Of a stretch of DNA of 64,000 nt, positions 7,384-18,941 are shown piece after piece. The stretch comes from Streptomyces sp. NRRL S-37 (GTDB lineage: Bacteria; Actinomycetota; Actinomycetes; Streptomycetales; Streptomycetaceae), in contig NZ_JOIZ01000001.1 of NCBI RefSeq assembly GCF_000721605.1, positions 124,001 to 188,000 of the forward strand. The letters run 5' to 3'. A program made the translations under genes and the position numbers. The notes below the pieces were generated by a model, which saw only the letters and a list, made by a program, of their open reading frames with translations, made no database searches and was not told the origin of the DNA. Each line of letters starts with the position of its first letter. The first letter of the stretch is position 1.

Positions 7384-8993
7384 CCGACGAGACGACCGAA
7401 CCGACGGCGGACGCCCCGGACGGACGGGAAGAACAGGAGGAGAGCCTCACGGCCTTCCCCGCGCCCCCGGCCGACTGGGCCAACCCGCTGCGCGACCCGC
7501 GGGACCGGCGGCTGCCCCGGGTGGCGGGCCCCTCCGGTCTGGTCATCTTCGGGGTGACCGGCGACCTGTCCCGCAGGAAGCTGATGCCGGCCGTGTACGA
7601 CCTCGCCAACCGGGGCCTGCTGCCGCCGGGCTTCTCTCTGGTGGGATTCGCCCGCCGGGACTGGGAGGACCAGGACTTCGCCCAGGTCGTGCACGACGCC
7701 GTCAAGGAGCACGCGCGGACCCCGTTCCGCGAGGAGGTCTGGCAGCAGCTCGCCGAGGGCATGCGGTTCGTTCCGGGCGACTTCGACGACGACCACGCGT
7801 TCGACCAGCTCCGCGAGGCCGTGGAGGAGCTGGACGCCCATCGGGGCACCAGCGGCAACTACGCCTTCTACCTCTCCGTACCGCCGAAATTCTTCCCGAA
7901 GGTCGTCCAGCAGCTCAAGAAGCACGGCCTGGCCGACGCCCCCGAGGGGTCCTGGCGGCGCGCGGTGATCGAGAAGCCGTTCGGGCACGACCTGAGGTCG
8001 GCCCAAGACCTGAACGCGATCGTGCACGAGGTGTTCGACCCGGAGCAGGTCTTCCGGATCGACCACTACCTCGGCAAGGAGACCGTCCAGAACATCCTGG
8101 CGCTGCGCTTCGCCAACCAGATGTTCGAACCGATCTGGAACCGGTCCTTCGTGGACCATGTGCAGATCACCATGGCGGAGGACATCGGCATCGGCGGGCG
8201 CGCGGGCTACTACGACGGCATCGGCGCCGCCCGTGACGTCATCCAGAACCACCTCCTCCAGCTCATGGCACTCACCGCGATGGAGGAACCGGCCTCCTTC
8301 GACGCGGCCTCGCTGCTGACCGAGAAGCTGAAGGTGTTCCGGGCCGTGAAGGTCCCGGACGACCTGGGCCGCAGCACGGTGCGCGGACAGTACGAGGGTG
8401 CCTGGCAGGGCGGCGCCAGGGTGCGCGGCTATCTGGAGGAGGAGGGCATCGACCCCTCCTCGAAGACCGACACCTACGCCGCGATCAAGCTCGGCGTGGA
8501 CAACCGCCGCTGGGCGGGCGTCCCCTTCTACCTGCGCACCGGCAAGCGGCTGGGCCGCCGGGTCACCGAGATCGCGGTGGTCTTCCAGCGGGCGCCGCAC
8601 TCCCCCTTCGACTCCACCGCCACCGAGGAGCTGGGACAGAACGCGGTCGTCATCCGGGTCCAGCCGGACGAGGGCATGACGGTCCGGTTCGGCTCCAAGG
8701 TGCCGGGCACGTCGATGGAGCTGCGGGACGTGACCATGGACTTCGCGTACGGCGAGTCGTTCACCGAGTCCAGCCCGGAGGCGTACGAACGGCTCATCCT
8801 GGACGTCCTGCTGGGGGACGCCAACCTGTTCCCCCGCCACCAGGAGGTGGAAGAGTCCTGGAGGATCCTCGACCCGATCGAGAAGTACTGGGCGTCGCAC
8901 GGCCGGCCGGCGCGGTACACCTCGGGCAGCTGGGGCCCCGCGGAAGCCGACGAGATGCTCGCACGAGACGGACGGAGCTGGCGCAGGCCATGA
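7380..8993 (+). CDS. zwf: Glucose-6-phosphate 1-dehydrogenase
   Basis: A 537-aa enzyme that oxidises glucose 6-phosphate to 6-phosphogluconolactone with NADP, the entry step of the oxidative pentose phosphate branch. The coenzyme motif LVIFGVTGDLSRRKLMPAVY is clear, and the catalytic segment RIDHYLGKE places His229 and Lys233. The N-terminal 45 residues are acidic and extend beyond the core fold, as in other actinobacterial versions. Start and stop overlap both neighbours by four bases (ATGA), so it is embedded in one operon with the upstream stub, opcA, pgi and gnd. Confidence 0.97.
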   Translation: MTDETTEPTADAPDGREEQEESLTAFPAPPADWANPLRDPRDRRLPRVAGPSGLVIFGVTGDLSRRKLMPAVYDLANRGLLPPGFSLVGFARRDWEDQDFAQVVHDAVKEHARTPFREEVWQQLAEGMRFVPGDFDDDHAFDQLREAVEELDAHRGTSGNYAFYLSVPPKFFPKVVQQLKKHGLADAPEGSWRRAVIEKPFGHDLRSAQDLNAIVHEVFDPEQVFRIDHYLGKETVQNILALRFANQMFEPIWNRSFVDHVQITMAEDIGIGGRAGYYDGIGAARDVIQNHLLQLMALTAMEEPASFDAASLLTEKLKVFRAVKVPDDLGRSTVRGQYEGAWQGGARVRGYLEEEGIDPSSKTDTYAAIKLGVDNRRWAGVPFYLRTGKRLGRRVTEIAVVFQRAPHSPFDSTATEELGQNAVVIRVQPDEGMTVRFGSKVPGTSMELRDVTMDFAYGESFTESSPEAYERLILDVLLGDANLFPRHQEVEESWRILDPIEKYWASHGRPARYTSGSWGPAEADEMLARDGRSWRRP

Positions 8994-9925
8994 AGATCGA
9001 CCTGACCGACACCACGGCAAGCAAGGTCAACAAGGCGCTGGTGCAGGGCCGCCGCGCCATCGGCACCCCGGCCGTGGGCATGGTCCTGACGATGGTGATC
9101 GTCACGGACGAGGAGAACGCCTACGACGCGATCAAGGCGGCCGAGGAGGCCTCGCACGAGCACCCCTCACGCACCCTGGTCGTGATCAAGCGGCACACCC
9201 GCAACCCGCGCGAGCGCACCCACCCCCGGCTGGACGCCGAGGTCCGGGTCGGCTCGGAGGCCGGCACCGGCGAGACGGTGGTGCTGCGGACCTACGGCGA
9301 GGTGTCCGACCACGCCGACTCGGTGGTGCTGCCGCTGCTGCTGCCGGACGCGCCGGTGGTGGTGTGGTGGCCGACGGACGCGCCCGAGAACCCGGCGCAG
9401 GACCCGCTGGGCGCGCTGGGCCAGCGCAGGATCACCGACCTGTACACGGCCGAGAACCCCATGGATGTGCTGGAGGCCCGGCGGCGCACCTACGCGCCCG
9501 GCGACACCGACCTCGCCTGGACCAGGCTGACGCTGTGGCGCTCCATGCTGGCGGCGGCGCTGGACCAGGCGCGGGCGACGGTGATCTCGGCGACCGTGGA
9601 GGCCGAGGCCGACAACCCGGCCGCCGAGCTGCTGGCACGCTGGCTGGAGGCACGGCTGCGGGTGACCGTCGACCGGGTGGTGACCGCGGGGCCCGTCGTC
9701 ACGGCGGTCCGCCTCGGCACCGCGGACGGCGAGGTCGTCATCGACCGTCCCGAGGGTCCGCTGGCCACGCTGACCCTGCCGGGGCAGCCCCCGCGCCGGC
9801 TGGCGCTGAAGGTCCGTCCCACCTCCGAACTCATCGCCGAGGAGCTCAGGCGCCTCGACGCGGACGAGATGTACGCCGTCGCCCTGCGCGGCGAGGCCAC
9901 CGAGGAGATCCCCGCCCATGTCTGA
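8990..9925 (+). CDS. opcA: Glucose-6-phosphate dehydrogenase assembly protein OpcA
   Basis: A 311-aa protein matching OpcA, which assembles and redox-tunes glucose-6-phosphate dehydrogenase in actinobacteria and cyanobacteria. Diagnostic parts are [20 protein letters not shown] at the N-terminus, [14 protein letters not shown] in the middle and [21 protein letters not shown] near the end (shown here in full at 20 residues or fewer per segment where conserved). The ATG overlaps the zwf stop (ATGA) and its own stop overlaps pgi by eight bases. It acts in the cytoplasm on the product of the preceding gene. Confidence 0.94.
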   Translation: MKIDLTDTTASKVNKALVQGRRAIGTPAVGMVLTMVIVTDEENAYDAIKAAEEASHEHPSRTLVVIKRHTRNPRERTHPRLDAEVRVGSEAGTGETVVLRTYGEVSDHADSVVLPLLLPDAPVVVWWPTDAPENPAQDPLGALGQRRITDLYTAENPMDVLEARRRTYAPGDTDLAWTRLTLWRSMLAAALDQARATVISATVEAEADNPAAELLARWLEARLRVTVDRVVTAGPVVTAVRLGTADGEVVIDRPEGPLATLTLPGQPPRRLALKVRPTSELIAEELRRLDADEMYAVALRGEATEEIPAHV

Positions 9926-11564
9926 CGTCCCCGAGCCGACCCGGCGCCCCCAGTGGACCGCCCTGGAGAACCACCGCGCGGACACGCTGCCCCGGCCGGA
10001 CCTGCGCGAGCTGTTCGACGCCGACCCGTCCCGCACCGAGCGGTACGTCGTGCACGTGGGCGACCTGCGCATCGACTACTCCAAGCACCTGGTCACCGAC
10101 GAGACGCTCGCCCTGCTGCGCGAACTGGCCGAGGCCGCCGATGTGTCCGGGCTGCGTGACGCCATGTTCCGCGGTGAGCGGATCAACGTCACCGAGGACC
10201 GGGCCGTGCTGCACACCGCGTTGCGCGCCCCGCGGGACGCGGTGATCGAGGCCGACGGGGAGAACGTCGTCCCGGCCGTGCACGCCGTGCTCGACAGGAT
10301 GGCCGACTTCGCCGGCCGGGTCCGCTCCGGGGAGTGGACCGGTCACACCGGCAAGCGCATCCGCAATGTCGTCAACATCGGCATCGGCGGCTCCGACCTC
10401 GGTCCGGCGATGGCGTACGAGGCGCTGCGCCCGTACACCGACCGCTCGCTGACGTTCCGGTTCGTGTCCAACGTGGACGGCGCCGACCTGCACGAGGCCA
10501 CCCGCGACCTGGACCCGGCCGAGACGCTGTTCATCGTCGCCTCCAAGACCTTCACCACGATCGAGACGGTCACCAACGCCACCTCCGCGCGGACCTGGCT
10601 GCTCAAGGGCCTGGGAGGTGACGAGAAGGCGGTGGCCCGGCATTTCGTCGCGCTGTCGACCAACGCCGAGAAGGTCACGGACTTCGGCATCGACACGGCG
10701 AACATGTTCGAGTTCTGGGACTGGGTCGGGGGACGTTACTCCTACGACTCCGCGATCGGCCTGTCGCTGATGATCGCCATCGGCCCGGACCGCTTCCGGG
10801 AGATGCTCGACGGGTTCCGGATCGTCGACGAGCACTTCGTCAACGCTCCCGCCGAGGCCAACGCCCCGCTGCTGATGGGCCTGCTGGGCGTCTGGTACAA
10901 CAACTTCCTCGACGCCCAGTCGCACGCGGTGCTGCCGTACTCGCACTACCTGTCGAAGTTCACCGCCTACCTCCAGCAGCTCGACATGGAGTCCAACGGC
11001 AAGTCGGTGGACCGGCAGGGGCGTCCCGTCGGCTGGCAGACGGGCCCGGTGGTGTGGGGCACGCCCGGCACCAACGGGCAGCACGCCTACTACCAGTTGA
11101 TCCACCAGGGGACGAAGCTGATCCCGGCCGACCTGATCGGCTTCGCCCGCCCGGTCGCCGAGCTGAGCGATGAACTCAAGGCGCAGCACGACCTGTTGAT
11201 GGCCAACCTGTTCGCGCAGGGCCAGGCCCTCGCGTTCGGCAAGACCGCAGAGGAGGTGCGGGCGGAGGGCGTGCCCGAGGAACAGGTGCCGCACCGCACC
11301 TTCCGGGGCAACCACCCCACCACCACCATCCTGGCCACCGAACTGACCCCCTCGGTGCTCGGCCAGCTGATCGCGCTGTACGAGCACAAGGTGTTCGTCC
11401 AGGGCGCCGTCTGGGACATCGACTCCTTCGACCAGTGGGGCGTCGAACTCGGCAAGGTGCTCGCCAAGCGCGTCGAGCCCGCCCTCTCCGAAGGCGCCGA
11501 CGTCCCCGGCCTCGACCCGTCCACGGCCGCGCTGGTGGCCGCCTACCGCGAACGCAGGAAGTGA
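9918..11564 (+). CDS. pgi: Glucose-6-phosphate isomerase
   Basis: A 548-aa isomerase of the classical PGI family that interconverts glucose 6-phosphate and fructose 6-phosphate. Sugar-phosphate-binding segments [31 protein letters not shown] and [16 protein letters not shown] are all present, as is GNHPTTTI near the C-terminus. The length is normal for the family. It overlaps opcA by eight bases. Placed inside the pentose phosphate operon, it could return fructose 6-phosphate to the oxidative branch, allowing cyclic NADPH production. Confidence 0.96.
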   Translation: MSDVPEPTRRPQWTALENHRADTLPRPDLRELFDADPSRTERYVVHVGDLRIDYSKHLVTDETLALLRELAEAADVSGLRDAMFRGERINVTEDRAVLHTALRAPRDAVIEADGENVVPAVHAVLDRMADFAGRVRSGEWTGHTGKRIRNVVNIGIGGSDLGPAMAYEALRPYTDRSLTFRFVSNVDGADLHEATRDLDPAETLFIVASKTFTTIETVTNATSARTWLLKGLGGDEKAVARHFVALSTNAEKVTDFGIDTANMFEFWDWVGGRYSYDSAIGLSLMIAIGPDRFREMLDGFRIVDEHFVNAPAEANAPLLMGLLGVWYNNFLDAQSHAVLPYSHYLSKFTAYLQQLDMESNGKSVDRQGRPVGWQTGPVVWGTPGTNGQHAYYQLIHQGTKLIPADLIGFARPVAELSDELKAQHDLLMANLFAQGQALAFGKTAEEVRAEGVPEEQVPHRTFRGNHPTTTILATELTPSVLGQLIALYEHKVFVQGAVWDIDSFDQWGVELGKVLAKRVEPALSEGADVPGLDPSTAALVAAYRERRK

Positions 11565-11570
11565 ACTGAC

Positions 11571-12455
11571 ATGGAGATCGGTCTTGTTGGGCTCGGCAAG
11601 ATGGGCGGCAACATGCGCGAGCGCCTCCGCAACGCCGGCCACACCGTCATCGGGTACGACACCAATCCCGAGCTCTCCGACGTCGACCACCTGTCCGACC
11701 TCGTCGTCCGGCTCGAGAGGCCGCGCGTGGTGTGGGTCATGGTGCCGGCCGGCGCCGTCACCCAGCAGGTCGTCGACCAGCTCGGGAGCCTGCTCAGGCC
11801 CGGCGACACGGTCGTCGACGGCGGCAACTCCCGCTGGACGGACGACGAGAAGCACGCCAAGGAGCTGGCGGCCAAGGGCATCGGCTTCGTCGACGCGGGT
11901 GTCTCGGGCGGCGTGTGGGGCCTGAAGAACGGCTACGCCCTGATGGTCGGCGGCGACGAGGAGCACGTGGAGCGGCTGAAGCCGATCTTCGACGCGCTCA
12001 AGCCGGAGGGTCCGTACGGCTATGTCCACGCGGGCAAGGTGGGTGCCGGGCACTTCGCGAAGATGGTCCACAACGGCATCGAGTACGCCATGATGCAGGC
12101 CTACGCCGAGGGCTGGGAGCTCCTGGAGAAGGCCGACTCGGTGGACAACGTCCGGGAGGTGTTCCGCTCCTGGCAGGAGGGCACCGTCATCCGCTCCTGG
12201 CTGCTCGACCTCGCGGTCAACGCCCTCGACGAGGACCAGCACCTGGAGCGGCTGCGCGGATACGCCGAGGACTCGGGCGAGGGCCGCTGGACCGTGGAGG
12301 CCGCCGTCGACAACGCCGTACCGCTGCCGGCGATCACCGCCTCGCTGTTCGCGCGGTTCGCCTCCCGGCAGGAGGACTCGCCGCAGATGAAGATGATCGC
12401 GGCGCTGCGCAAGCAGTTCGGCGGCCACGCCGTCGAGTCGGCGAAGAAGGCGTAA
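11571..12455 (+). CDS. gnd: 6-phosphogluconate dehydrogenase, short (GndA/YqeC-like) type
   Basis: A 294-aa decarboxylating dehydrogenase that converts 6-phosphogluconate to ribulose 5-phosphate. It begins MEIGLVGLGKMGGNMRERLR (nucleotide-binding motif) and contains VDGGNSRW, VDAGVSGGVWGL and the catalytic segment HFAKMVHNGIEYAMM. It is the short form (about 300 aa) rather than the 470-aa form; short forms often use NAD. It begins six bases after pgi and completes the oxidative branch encoded by this operon. No lactonase gene is present here. Confidence 0.94.
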   Translation: MEIGLVGLGKMGGNMRERLRNAGHTVIGYDTNPELSDVDHLSDLVVRLERPRVVWVMVPAGAVTQQVVDQLGSLLRPGDTVVDGGNSRWTDDEKHAKELAAKGIGFVDAGVSGGVWGLKNGYALMVGGDEEHVERLKPIFDALKPEGPYGYVHAGKVGAGHFAKMVHNGIEYAMMQAYAEGWELLEKADSVDNVREVFRSWQEGTVIRSWLLDLAVNALDEDQHLERLRGYAEDSGEGRWTVEAAVDNAVPLPAITASLFARFASRQEDSPQMKMIAALRKQFGGHAVESAKKA

Positions 12456-12460
12456 CGACC

Positions 12461-13045
12461 GTGGGGGATCTGCTGCTGGCGCGGCACGGCGAGACGGAGT
12501 GGAGCAGGGCGGGCCGGCACACCGGCCGGACCGATCTTCCGCTGACCCCGGCCGGTGAGGCCCAGGCCAAGTCCCTCGCGCCGCTGCTGGCGGGGCGGGC
12601 CTTCGGGCTGGTCCTCGTCAGTCCGCTGGTCCGCGCCCGGCACACCGCCGAACTGGCGGGACTGACCGGGGTGGCGGAGGAGCCGGACCTGCGGGAGTGG
12701 GACTACGGCGGCTACGAGGGGATCACCACCGCGGAGATCCACCGCACCCGGCCCGGCTGGGACCTGTGGACCGACGGGGTGCCGCCCGGCCGGGAGTTCC
12801 CCGGCGAGTCCCCGGAGCAGGTCGGCGAGCGCGCGGACCGGGTGCTGTCCCGGATGGCCGGGGCGCTGGAGGAGGGGGACGTGATGCTGGTGGCGCACGG
12901 CCACCTGCTCCGCGTCCTGACGGCCCGCCGCCTGGGCCTGCCGCCGTCCGCCGGCCGGCTGTTCCGCCTGGAGACGGGCACCCTGAGCCGCCTGTCGCTG
13001 GAGCACGGCCGCCCGGTGATCGCGGAGTGGAACACACGGCCGTGA
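12461..13045 (+). CDS. Histidine phosphatase (phosphoglycerate mutase-like)
   Basis: A 194-aa protein with the catalytic motif LLLARHGETEWS at the N-terminus and the second histidine in VMLVAHGHLLRVL. The family includes cofactor-dependent phosphoglycerate mutases and broad phosphatases. The short length and the position after gnd suggest a sugar- or acid-phosphate phosphatase rather than the glycolytic mutase. The start is GTG at 12461, five bases after the gnd stop, so it is the last gene of the pentose phosphate operon. Confidence 0.85.
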   Translation: MGDLLLARHGETEWSRAGRHTGRTDLPLTPAGEAQAKSLAPLLAGRAFGLVLVSPLVRARHTAELAGLTGVAEEPDLREWDYGGYEGITTAEIHRTRPGWDLWTDGVPPGREFPGESPEQVGERADRVLSRMAGALEEGDVMLVAHGHLLRVLTARRLGLPPSAGRLFRLETGTLSRLSLEHGRPVIAEWNTRP

Positions 13046-13286
13046 GACGCGCACGGCCCGCGGGCCCCCTCGCGTCCCCACCGGACGGCCCGGCGCACGG
13101 GCCGTCGGAGAGGGCGCGGGGCGGCCGGCGCAGGTGACGGTCCGGCCCGCGGCGCAGGCGTTCCCCGACCGGTCAGGAATCAAGAAGCGCAGGTGGACAT
13201 GGGCCGCCTAGCCTAGCCTTGCCGCGATGATGACGCCGGCGGGGAACGCGTACACGGTCCCCGCCCGACGGAGGGGAACGACGAGC

Positions 13287-15674
<2,388 letters not shown>

Positions 15675-15688
15675 GCCACGCGCGGTAC

Positions 15689-15721
15689 GCGCCGGGGCGG
15701 GCTTCGGTCACGCCCCGGCGC
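15689..15721. terminator. Bidirectional terminator between the uvrA-like and PPOX genes
   Basis: GCGCCGGGGCG and its complement CGCCCCGGCGC flank an 11-base loop between two convergent genes. The distal arm overlaps the end of the PPOX gene. Confidence 0.7.
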
Positions 15722-16154
15722 GGCGCGGGACGCCGTACGCCCGTTCCACGCGCAGGCGCAGCACCAGGCGCCGGTCGCGGACCATCGCGGCGCGGTAGTC
15801 GTCCCAGTCGGTGTGCTCGCCGTTGACGTCGCGGTACAGCCGGATCAGTTCCTCCACCGTCTCGTCGTACAGGTTTCCGGCGACGGGCGACAGGTCGGCG
15901 GTGCCCTCGGCGACCGTGTAGGCCCACCGGTCGTCGGTGGTGACGTGGTAGGAGGCGCGGGGGTCGCGCCGCAGGTTGCGGGTCTTGGCCCGGTCGTCGG
16001 TGAGCGAGACGCGGATGACCCGCTCGTCGGGGTAGTAAGCGTGCATGACGTTCGACAGCTGGGGCCGTCCGTCGCGTTTCAGGGTGACGAGCACCCCCCC
16101 GTGCAGTTCGGAGAGCAGGGCGAGCAGTGCGTTCTGTTCGGCGTCCTGGGTCAT
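15708..16154 (-). CDS. PPOX-class F420-dependent oxidoreductase
   Basis: A 148-aa single-domain split-barrel protein. It begins MTQDAEQNALLALLSELHGG and contains TLKRDGRPQLSNVMHAYY and TDDRAKTRNLRRDPRASYHV. These are typical of the PNPOx-like F420-binding reductases of actinobacteria (Rv1155 group). Such proteins reduce small molecules with F420H2 or bind the cofactor; the substrate is unknown. It diverges from the serine hydrolase with only 57 bp between, so the two may share a regulatory region. Confidence 0.82.
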   Translation of the reverse strand: MTQDAEQNALLALLSELHGGVLVTLKRDGRPQLSNVMHAYYPDERVIRVSLTDDRAKTRNLRRDPRASYHVTTDDRWAYTVAEGTADLSPVAGNLYDETVEELIRLYRDVNGEHTDWDDYRAAMVRDRRLVLRLRVERAYGVPRRAGA

Positions 16155-16211
16155 GACTCGTTCAACGGCCCGCACCGGGCCGGTGTTCCTCCGAGGGGAG
16201 CGAGGAGAACG

Positions 16212-17441
16212 ATGACAGTGCTGCGGCAAGAGGCCGATCCCGTCGAGGCCGGGCTGGACGCGGGGGCGCTGGAGCGCCTGGACCGGCATTTCGCCCGCCG
16301 GGTCGACGAGGGGAGGCTGCCCGGGTTCCTGGTGGCCGTCGCCCGGGGCGGGCGTGTCGCCCACCTCACGGCGTACGGGGCGCGGGACGTCGCGGCGGGG
16401 CTGCCGGTGGAGAGCGACACCCTGTGGCGGATCTACTCCATGACCAAGCCGGTGACGGCCGTCGCCGCGCTGATGCTGATGGAGGAGGGCCGCCTGTCGC
16501 TGGACGACCCGGTCGGCCGCCATCTGCCGGCGTTCGCACGGCCGCGCGTGTACGAGGGCGGGTCGGGTGACGGGGTGCGGACTCGCCCTCCCGCCGGTCC
16601 CCTCCTCGTACGGCATCTGATGACGCACACCGCCGGCCTGACGTTCGCCTTCTACCACTCCCACCCCGTCGACGCGCTGTACCGCGAGGCCGGGCTGGAG
16701 TCGTCGGTGGCGCCGGGGACGGACCTCGCGGGGACGACCGAGGTGTACGCGCGTCTGCCGCTGCAGTTCGATCCGGGCACGCAGTGGAACTACTCGGTCG
16801 CCTCGAACGTGCTGGGGCGGATCGTCGAGGTGGTGTCGGGCCGGCCGCTCGACGTGTTCCTCGCCGAGCGGATCTTCCGGCCGCTCGGCATGACGGACGC
16901 CGGTTTCGAGGTCACCGACGCGCAGGCGGAGCGGCTCGCGGAGATGTACGGGGAGTCCGACGACGGCGGCATCGAGCCGATCGAGGGGCTGCCGCTGCGG
17001 GGCCGGCCCCGGTTCCTGTCCGGCAGCGGCGGCATGGTGGCCTCCGCCCACGACTTCCACCGCTTCATGGAGCTGCTGCGCCGCCGCGGCGAACTCGACG
17101 GCGTGCGCCTGCTCTCCCCGGCGACCGTGGACCTGATGACCCGCAACCACCTCCCCGGCGGCGCCGACCTGCGCGCCTTCGGCAGCCGTCCCGCACACGA
17201 CGTGCCCGGCAACGAGGGCGTCGGTTTCGGCCTCGGCGTCTCCGTCGTCGTCGACCCGTCCCGTACGCAGGCCCCGTCCGCCCTCGGCAGTTACGGCTGG
17301 AGCGGGGTGGCCACGACCACGTTCTGGGTCGACCCGGGCCGCGACCTGACCGTGCAGTTCTACACGCAGGTGCGGCCCAGGTCGTCCCACACCGTCTTCC
17401 GGGACCTCAAACGGCTGGTGCACGAGGCGGTGACGCGCTGA
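16212..17441 (+). CDS. Serine hydrolase, beta-lactamase class C / EstB-like
   Basis: A 409-aa protein of the penicillin-binding/esterase fold. The nucleophile motif is IYSMTKPV with Ser76 and Lys79, and the second catalytic tyrosine lies in QWNYSVASNVLG. The YSV triad in place of YxN, the lack of an obvious signal peptide and the absence of other cell-wall genes favour an EstB-like esterase over a true beta-lactamase. The start is ATG at 16212 behind GAGGAGAACG. It converges on the GTP cyclohydrolase gene with a gap of only 13 bp. Confidence 0.85.
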   Translation: MTVLRQEADPVEAGLDAGALERLDRHFARRVDEGRLPGFLVAVARGGRVAHLTAYGARDVAAGLPVESDTLWRIYSMTKPVTAVAALMLMEEGRLSLDDPVGRHLPAFARPRVYEGGSGDGVRTRPPAGPLLVRHLMTHTAGLTFAFYHSHPVDALYREAGLESSVAPGTDLAGTTEVYARLPLQFDPGTQWNYSVASNVLGRIVEVVSGRPLDVFLAERIFRPLGMTDAGFEVTDAQAERLAEMYGESDDGGIEPIEGLPLRGRPRFLSGSGGMVASAHDFHRFMELLRRRGELDGVRLLSPATVDLMTRNHLPGGADLRAFGSRPAHDVPGNEGVGFGLGVSVVVDPSRTQAPSALGSYGWSGVATTTFWVDPGRDLTVQFYTQVRPRSSHTVFRDLKRLVHEAVTR

Positions 17442-17454
17442 CCGCGGGGCCGGG

Positions 17455-18114
17455 TCAGGACAGGTGGGCCACCGCGTCCAGATGGGGCAGGTGGTGGTCG
17501 AGCCGCTCCCGCTTGGTGCGCAGATAGGTGATGTTGTTCTCGCACGGCGGTATCAGCAGCGGTACCTGCTCGGCGACCTGGACGCCGTGCCGCACCAACG
17601 CCTCGCGCTTGCGGGGGTTGTTGGACATCAGCCGTACCGAGCGCACGCCCAGGTCCTGGAGGATCCCGGCGGCGACACCGTAGTCGCGGGCGTCCACCGG
17701 GAACCCGAGCGCCAGGTTCGCCTCGACGGTGTCCAGGCCCTCCGCCTGCAGGGCCATCGCCCGCAGCTTGCCGAGGAGTCCGATGCCGCGGCCCTCGTGG
17801 CCCCTCAAGTAGACGACCACGCCCGCCCCTTCCGCGACGACCGCGCGCAGCGCCGACGCGAGCTGGTCGCCGCATTCGCAGTGCTGGGAGCCGAAGGCGT
17901 CCCCGGTCAGGCACTCCGAGTGCAGCCGGGTGAGGACTCCGTCCGCGCCGATGTCGCCGTACACCAGGGCGACCTGCTCGTCACCGCGGTCGTGGTCCAG
18001 GTAGCCGACCGCCTGGAACGTGCCGTACACGGTGGGCAGCGGCGCGTTCACGACGCGTTCCACGCCGGTCCGCCGAGGGGACTTCTTGCCGAGTACGCCT
18101 ACTTTTTCTGTCAT
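17455..18114 (-). CDS. GTP cyclohydrolase II family enzyme with Met120 switch (FAPy-forming type)
   Basis: A 219-aa enzyme of the RibA family. The zinc site is intact (CLTGDAFGSQHCECGDQL), as is the catalytic RGHEGRGIGL. The residue after KLRA, number 120 from the ATG at 18114, is methionine. From memory, work on S. coelicolor SCO6655 showed that Met120 makes this paralogue stop at the formylated pyrimidine (FAPy), whereas a tyrosine there gives the normal riboflavin precursor. This protein therefore probably opens the GTP imidazole ring without deformylation. The creatininase-family gene 41 bp away, divergently oriented, could remove the formyl group. It is unlikely to be the main riboflavin enzyme. 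Confidence 0.9.
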   Translation of the reverse strand: MTEKVGVLGKKSPRRTGVERVVNAPLPTVYGTFQAVGYLDHDRGDEQVALVYGDIGADGVLTRLHSECLTGDAFGSQHCECGDQLASALRAVVAEGAGVVVYLRGHEGRGIGLLGKLRAMALQAEGLDTVEANLALGFPVDARDYGVAAGILQDLGVRSVRLMSNNPRKREALVRHGVQVAEQVPLLIPPCENNITYLRTKRERLDHHLPHLDAVAHLS

Positions 18115-18155
18115 GATTCTCGAGTTCCTAAGCAGAGACGAAAGGCCGTGACGAT

Positions 18156-18941
18156 ATGGGTGGTTCACAAAAGCGGTCGGCGGCATACGGCCCGGTGCAC
18201 GGTCTGTTGCCGGCGGATACTACAGAGGATGTACGGACGCGGGGAGCCGGCGTCTCACGGCAGATCGCGGTACTTCCGGTCGGGAGTTTCGAACAGCACG
18301 GTCCGTTCCTGCCGTTGGCGACCGACACGCTGGTCGCCTGTGCGATCGCGCGGGAGATTGCCGACGCCTTTCCGGTGCACCTCCTCCCTCCGGTGACGAT
18401 CTCCTGCTCCCACGAGCACGCGGCCTGGCCGGGGACCGTCTCCCTCTCCTCCGTCACGCTCCACGCGGTGATACGGGACATCGCCGACTCGCTCCGCAGG
18501 TCGGGCACGGACACCCTGGTGCTGGTCAACGGGCACGGCGGGAACTACGTCCTGGGCAACGTCGTCCAGGAGTCCTCCGCCCGCGGTGAGCGGATGGCGC
18601 TGTTCCCGGCCCCGGAGGACTGGGAGACGGCACGGGTGCGGGCCGGCGTCGCCACGTCCCTCCTCACCGACATGCACGCGGGCGAAATCGAGACCTCCAT
18701 TCTTCTCCACACACATCCCGAATCGCTCCGCCCCGGTTATGAGACCTCCGATCACATCGCGGACGACCGCCGTCATCTCCTCACCACCGGCATGTCCGCC
18801 TACACCGATTCCGGTGTCATCGGCCGCCCTTCCCTGGGCACTGCGGAAAAGGGCAGGGAAATCCTGGCAAGCCTGGCGGATTCGTTCACCGCGTATTTCT
18901 CACTGCTGACGTCACCTCCCGGCCCGACCGGGGGAGTTTGA
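18156..18941 (+). CDS. Creatininase-family amidohydrolase, candidate FAPy deformylase
   Basis: A 261-aa protein with creatininase metal-binding motifs: GSFEQHGPFLPLATDT (Glu, His, Asp ligands), NGHGGNYV and MHAGEIETS. Archaeal ArfB, which deformylates FAPy, belongs to this family. Beside a cyclohydrolase predicted to release FAPy, that role is a strong inference. The start is uncertain: ATG at 18156 has only a weak ribosome site, and a GTG about 40 bases later is possible. The stop codon lies inside a Streptomyces repeat, and the 3' end overlaps the convergent membrane-protein gene by about 140 bp. Confidence 0.82.
   Translation: MGGSQKRSAAYGPVHGLLPADTTEDVRTRGAGVSRQIAVLPVGSFEQHGPFLPLATDTLVACAIAREIADAFPVHLLPPVTISCSHEHAAWPGTVSLSSVTLHAVIRDIADSLRRSGTDTLVLVNGHGGNYVLGNVVQESSARGERMALFPAPEDWETARVRAGVATSLLTDMHAGEIETSILLHTHPESLRPGYETSDHIADDRRHLLTTGMSAYTDSGVIGRPSLGTAEKGREILASLADSFTAYFSLLTSPPGPTGGV

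Noticed and set aside
7152..9020. 622-codon open frame antisense to zwf
   Set aside because: Composition is Arg/Val/Gly/Leu-rich shadow of zwf, with no family match.
9846..12428. 860-codon open frame antisense to pgi and gnd
   Set aside because: It mirrors strongly supported metabolic genes, has no recognisable domain and arises from high third-position GC.
16212..17441. Serine hydrolase as an antibiotic-resistance beta-lactamase
   Set aside because: No signal peptide and an EstB-like YSV motif favour an esterase.
17455..18114. RibA paralogue as the main riboflavin gene
   Set aside because: Met120 and the absence of other rib genes argue for a different pathway.
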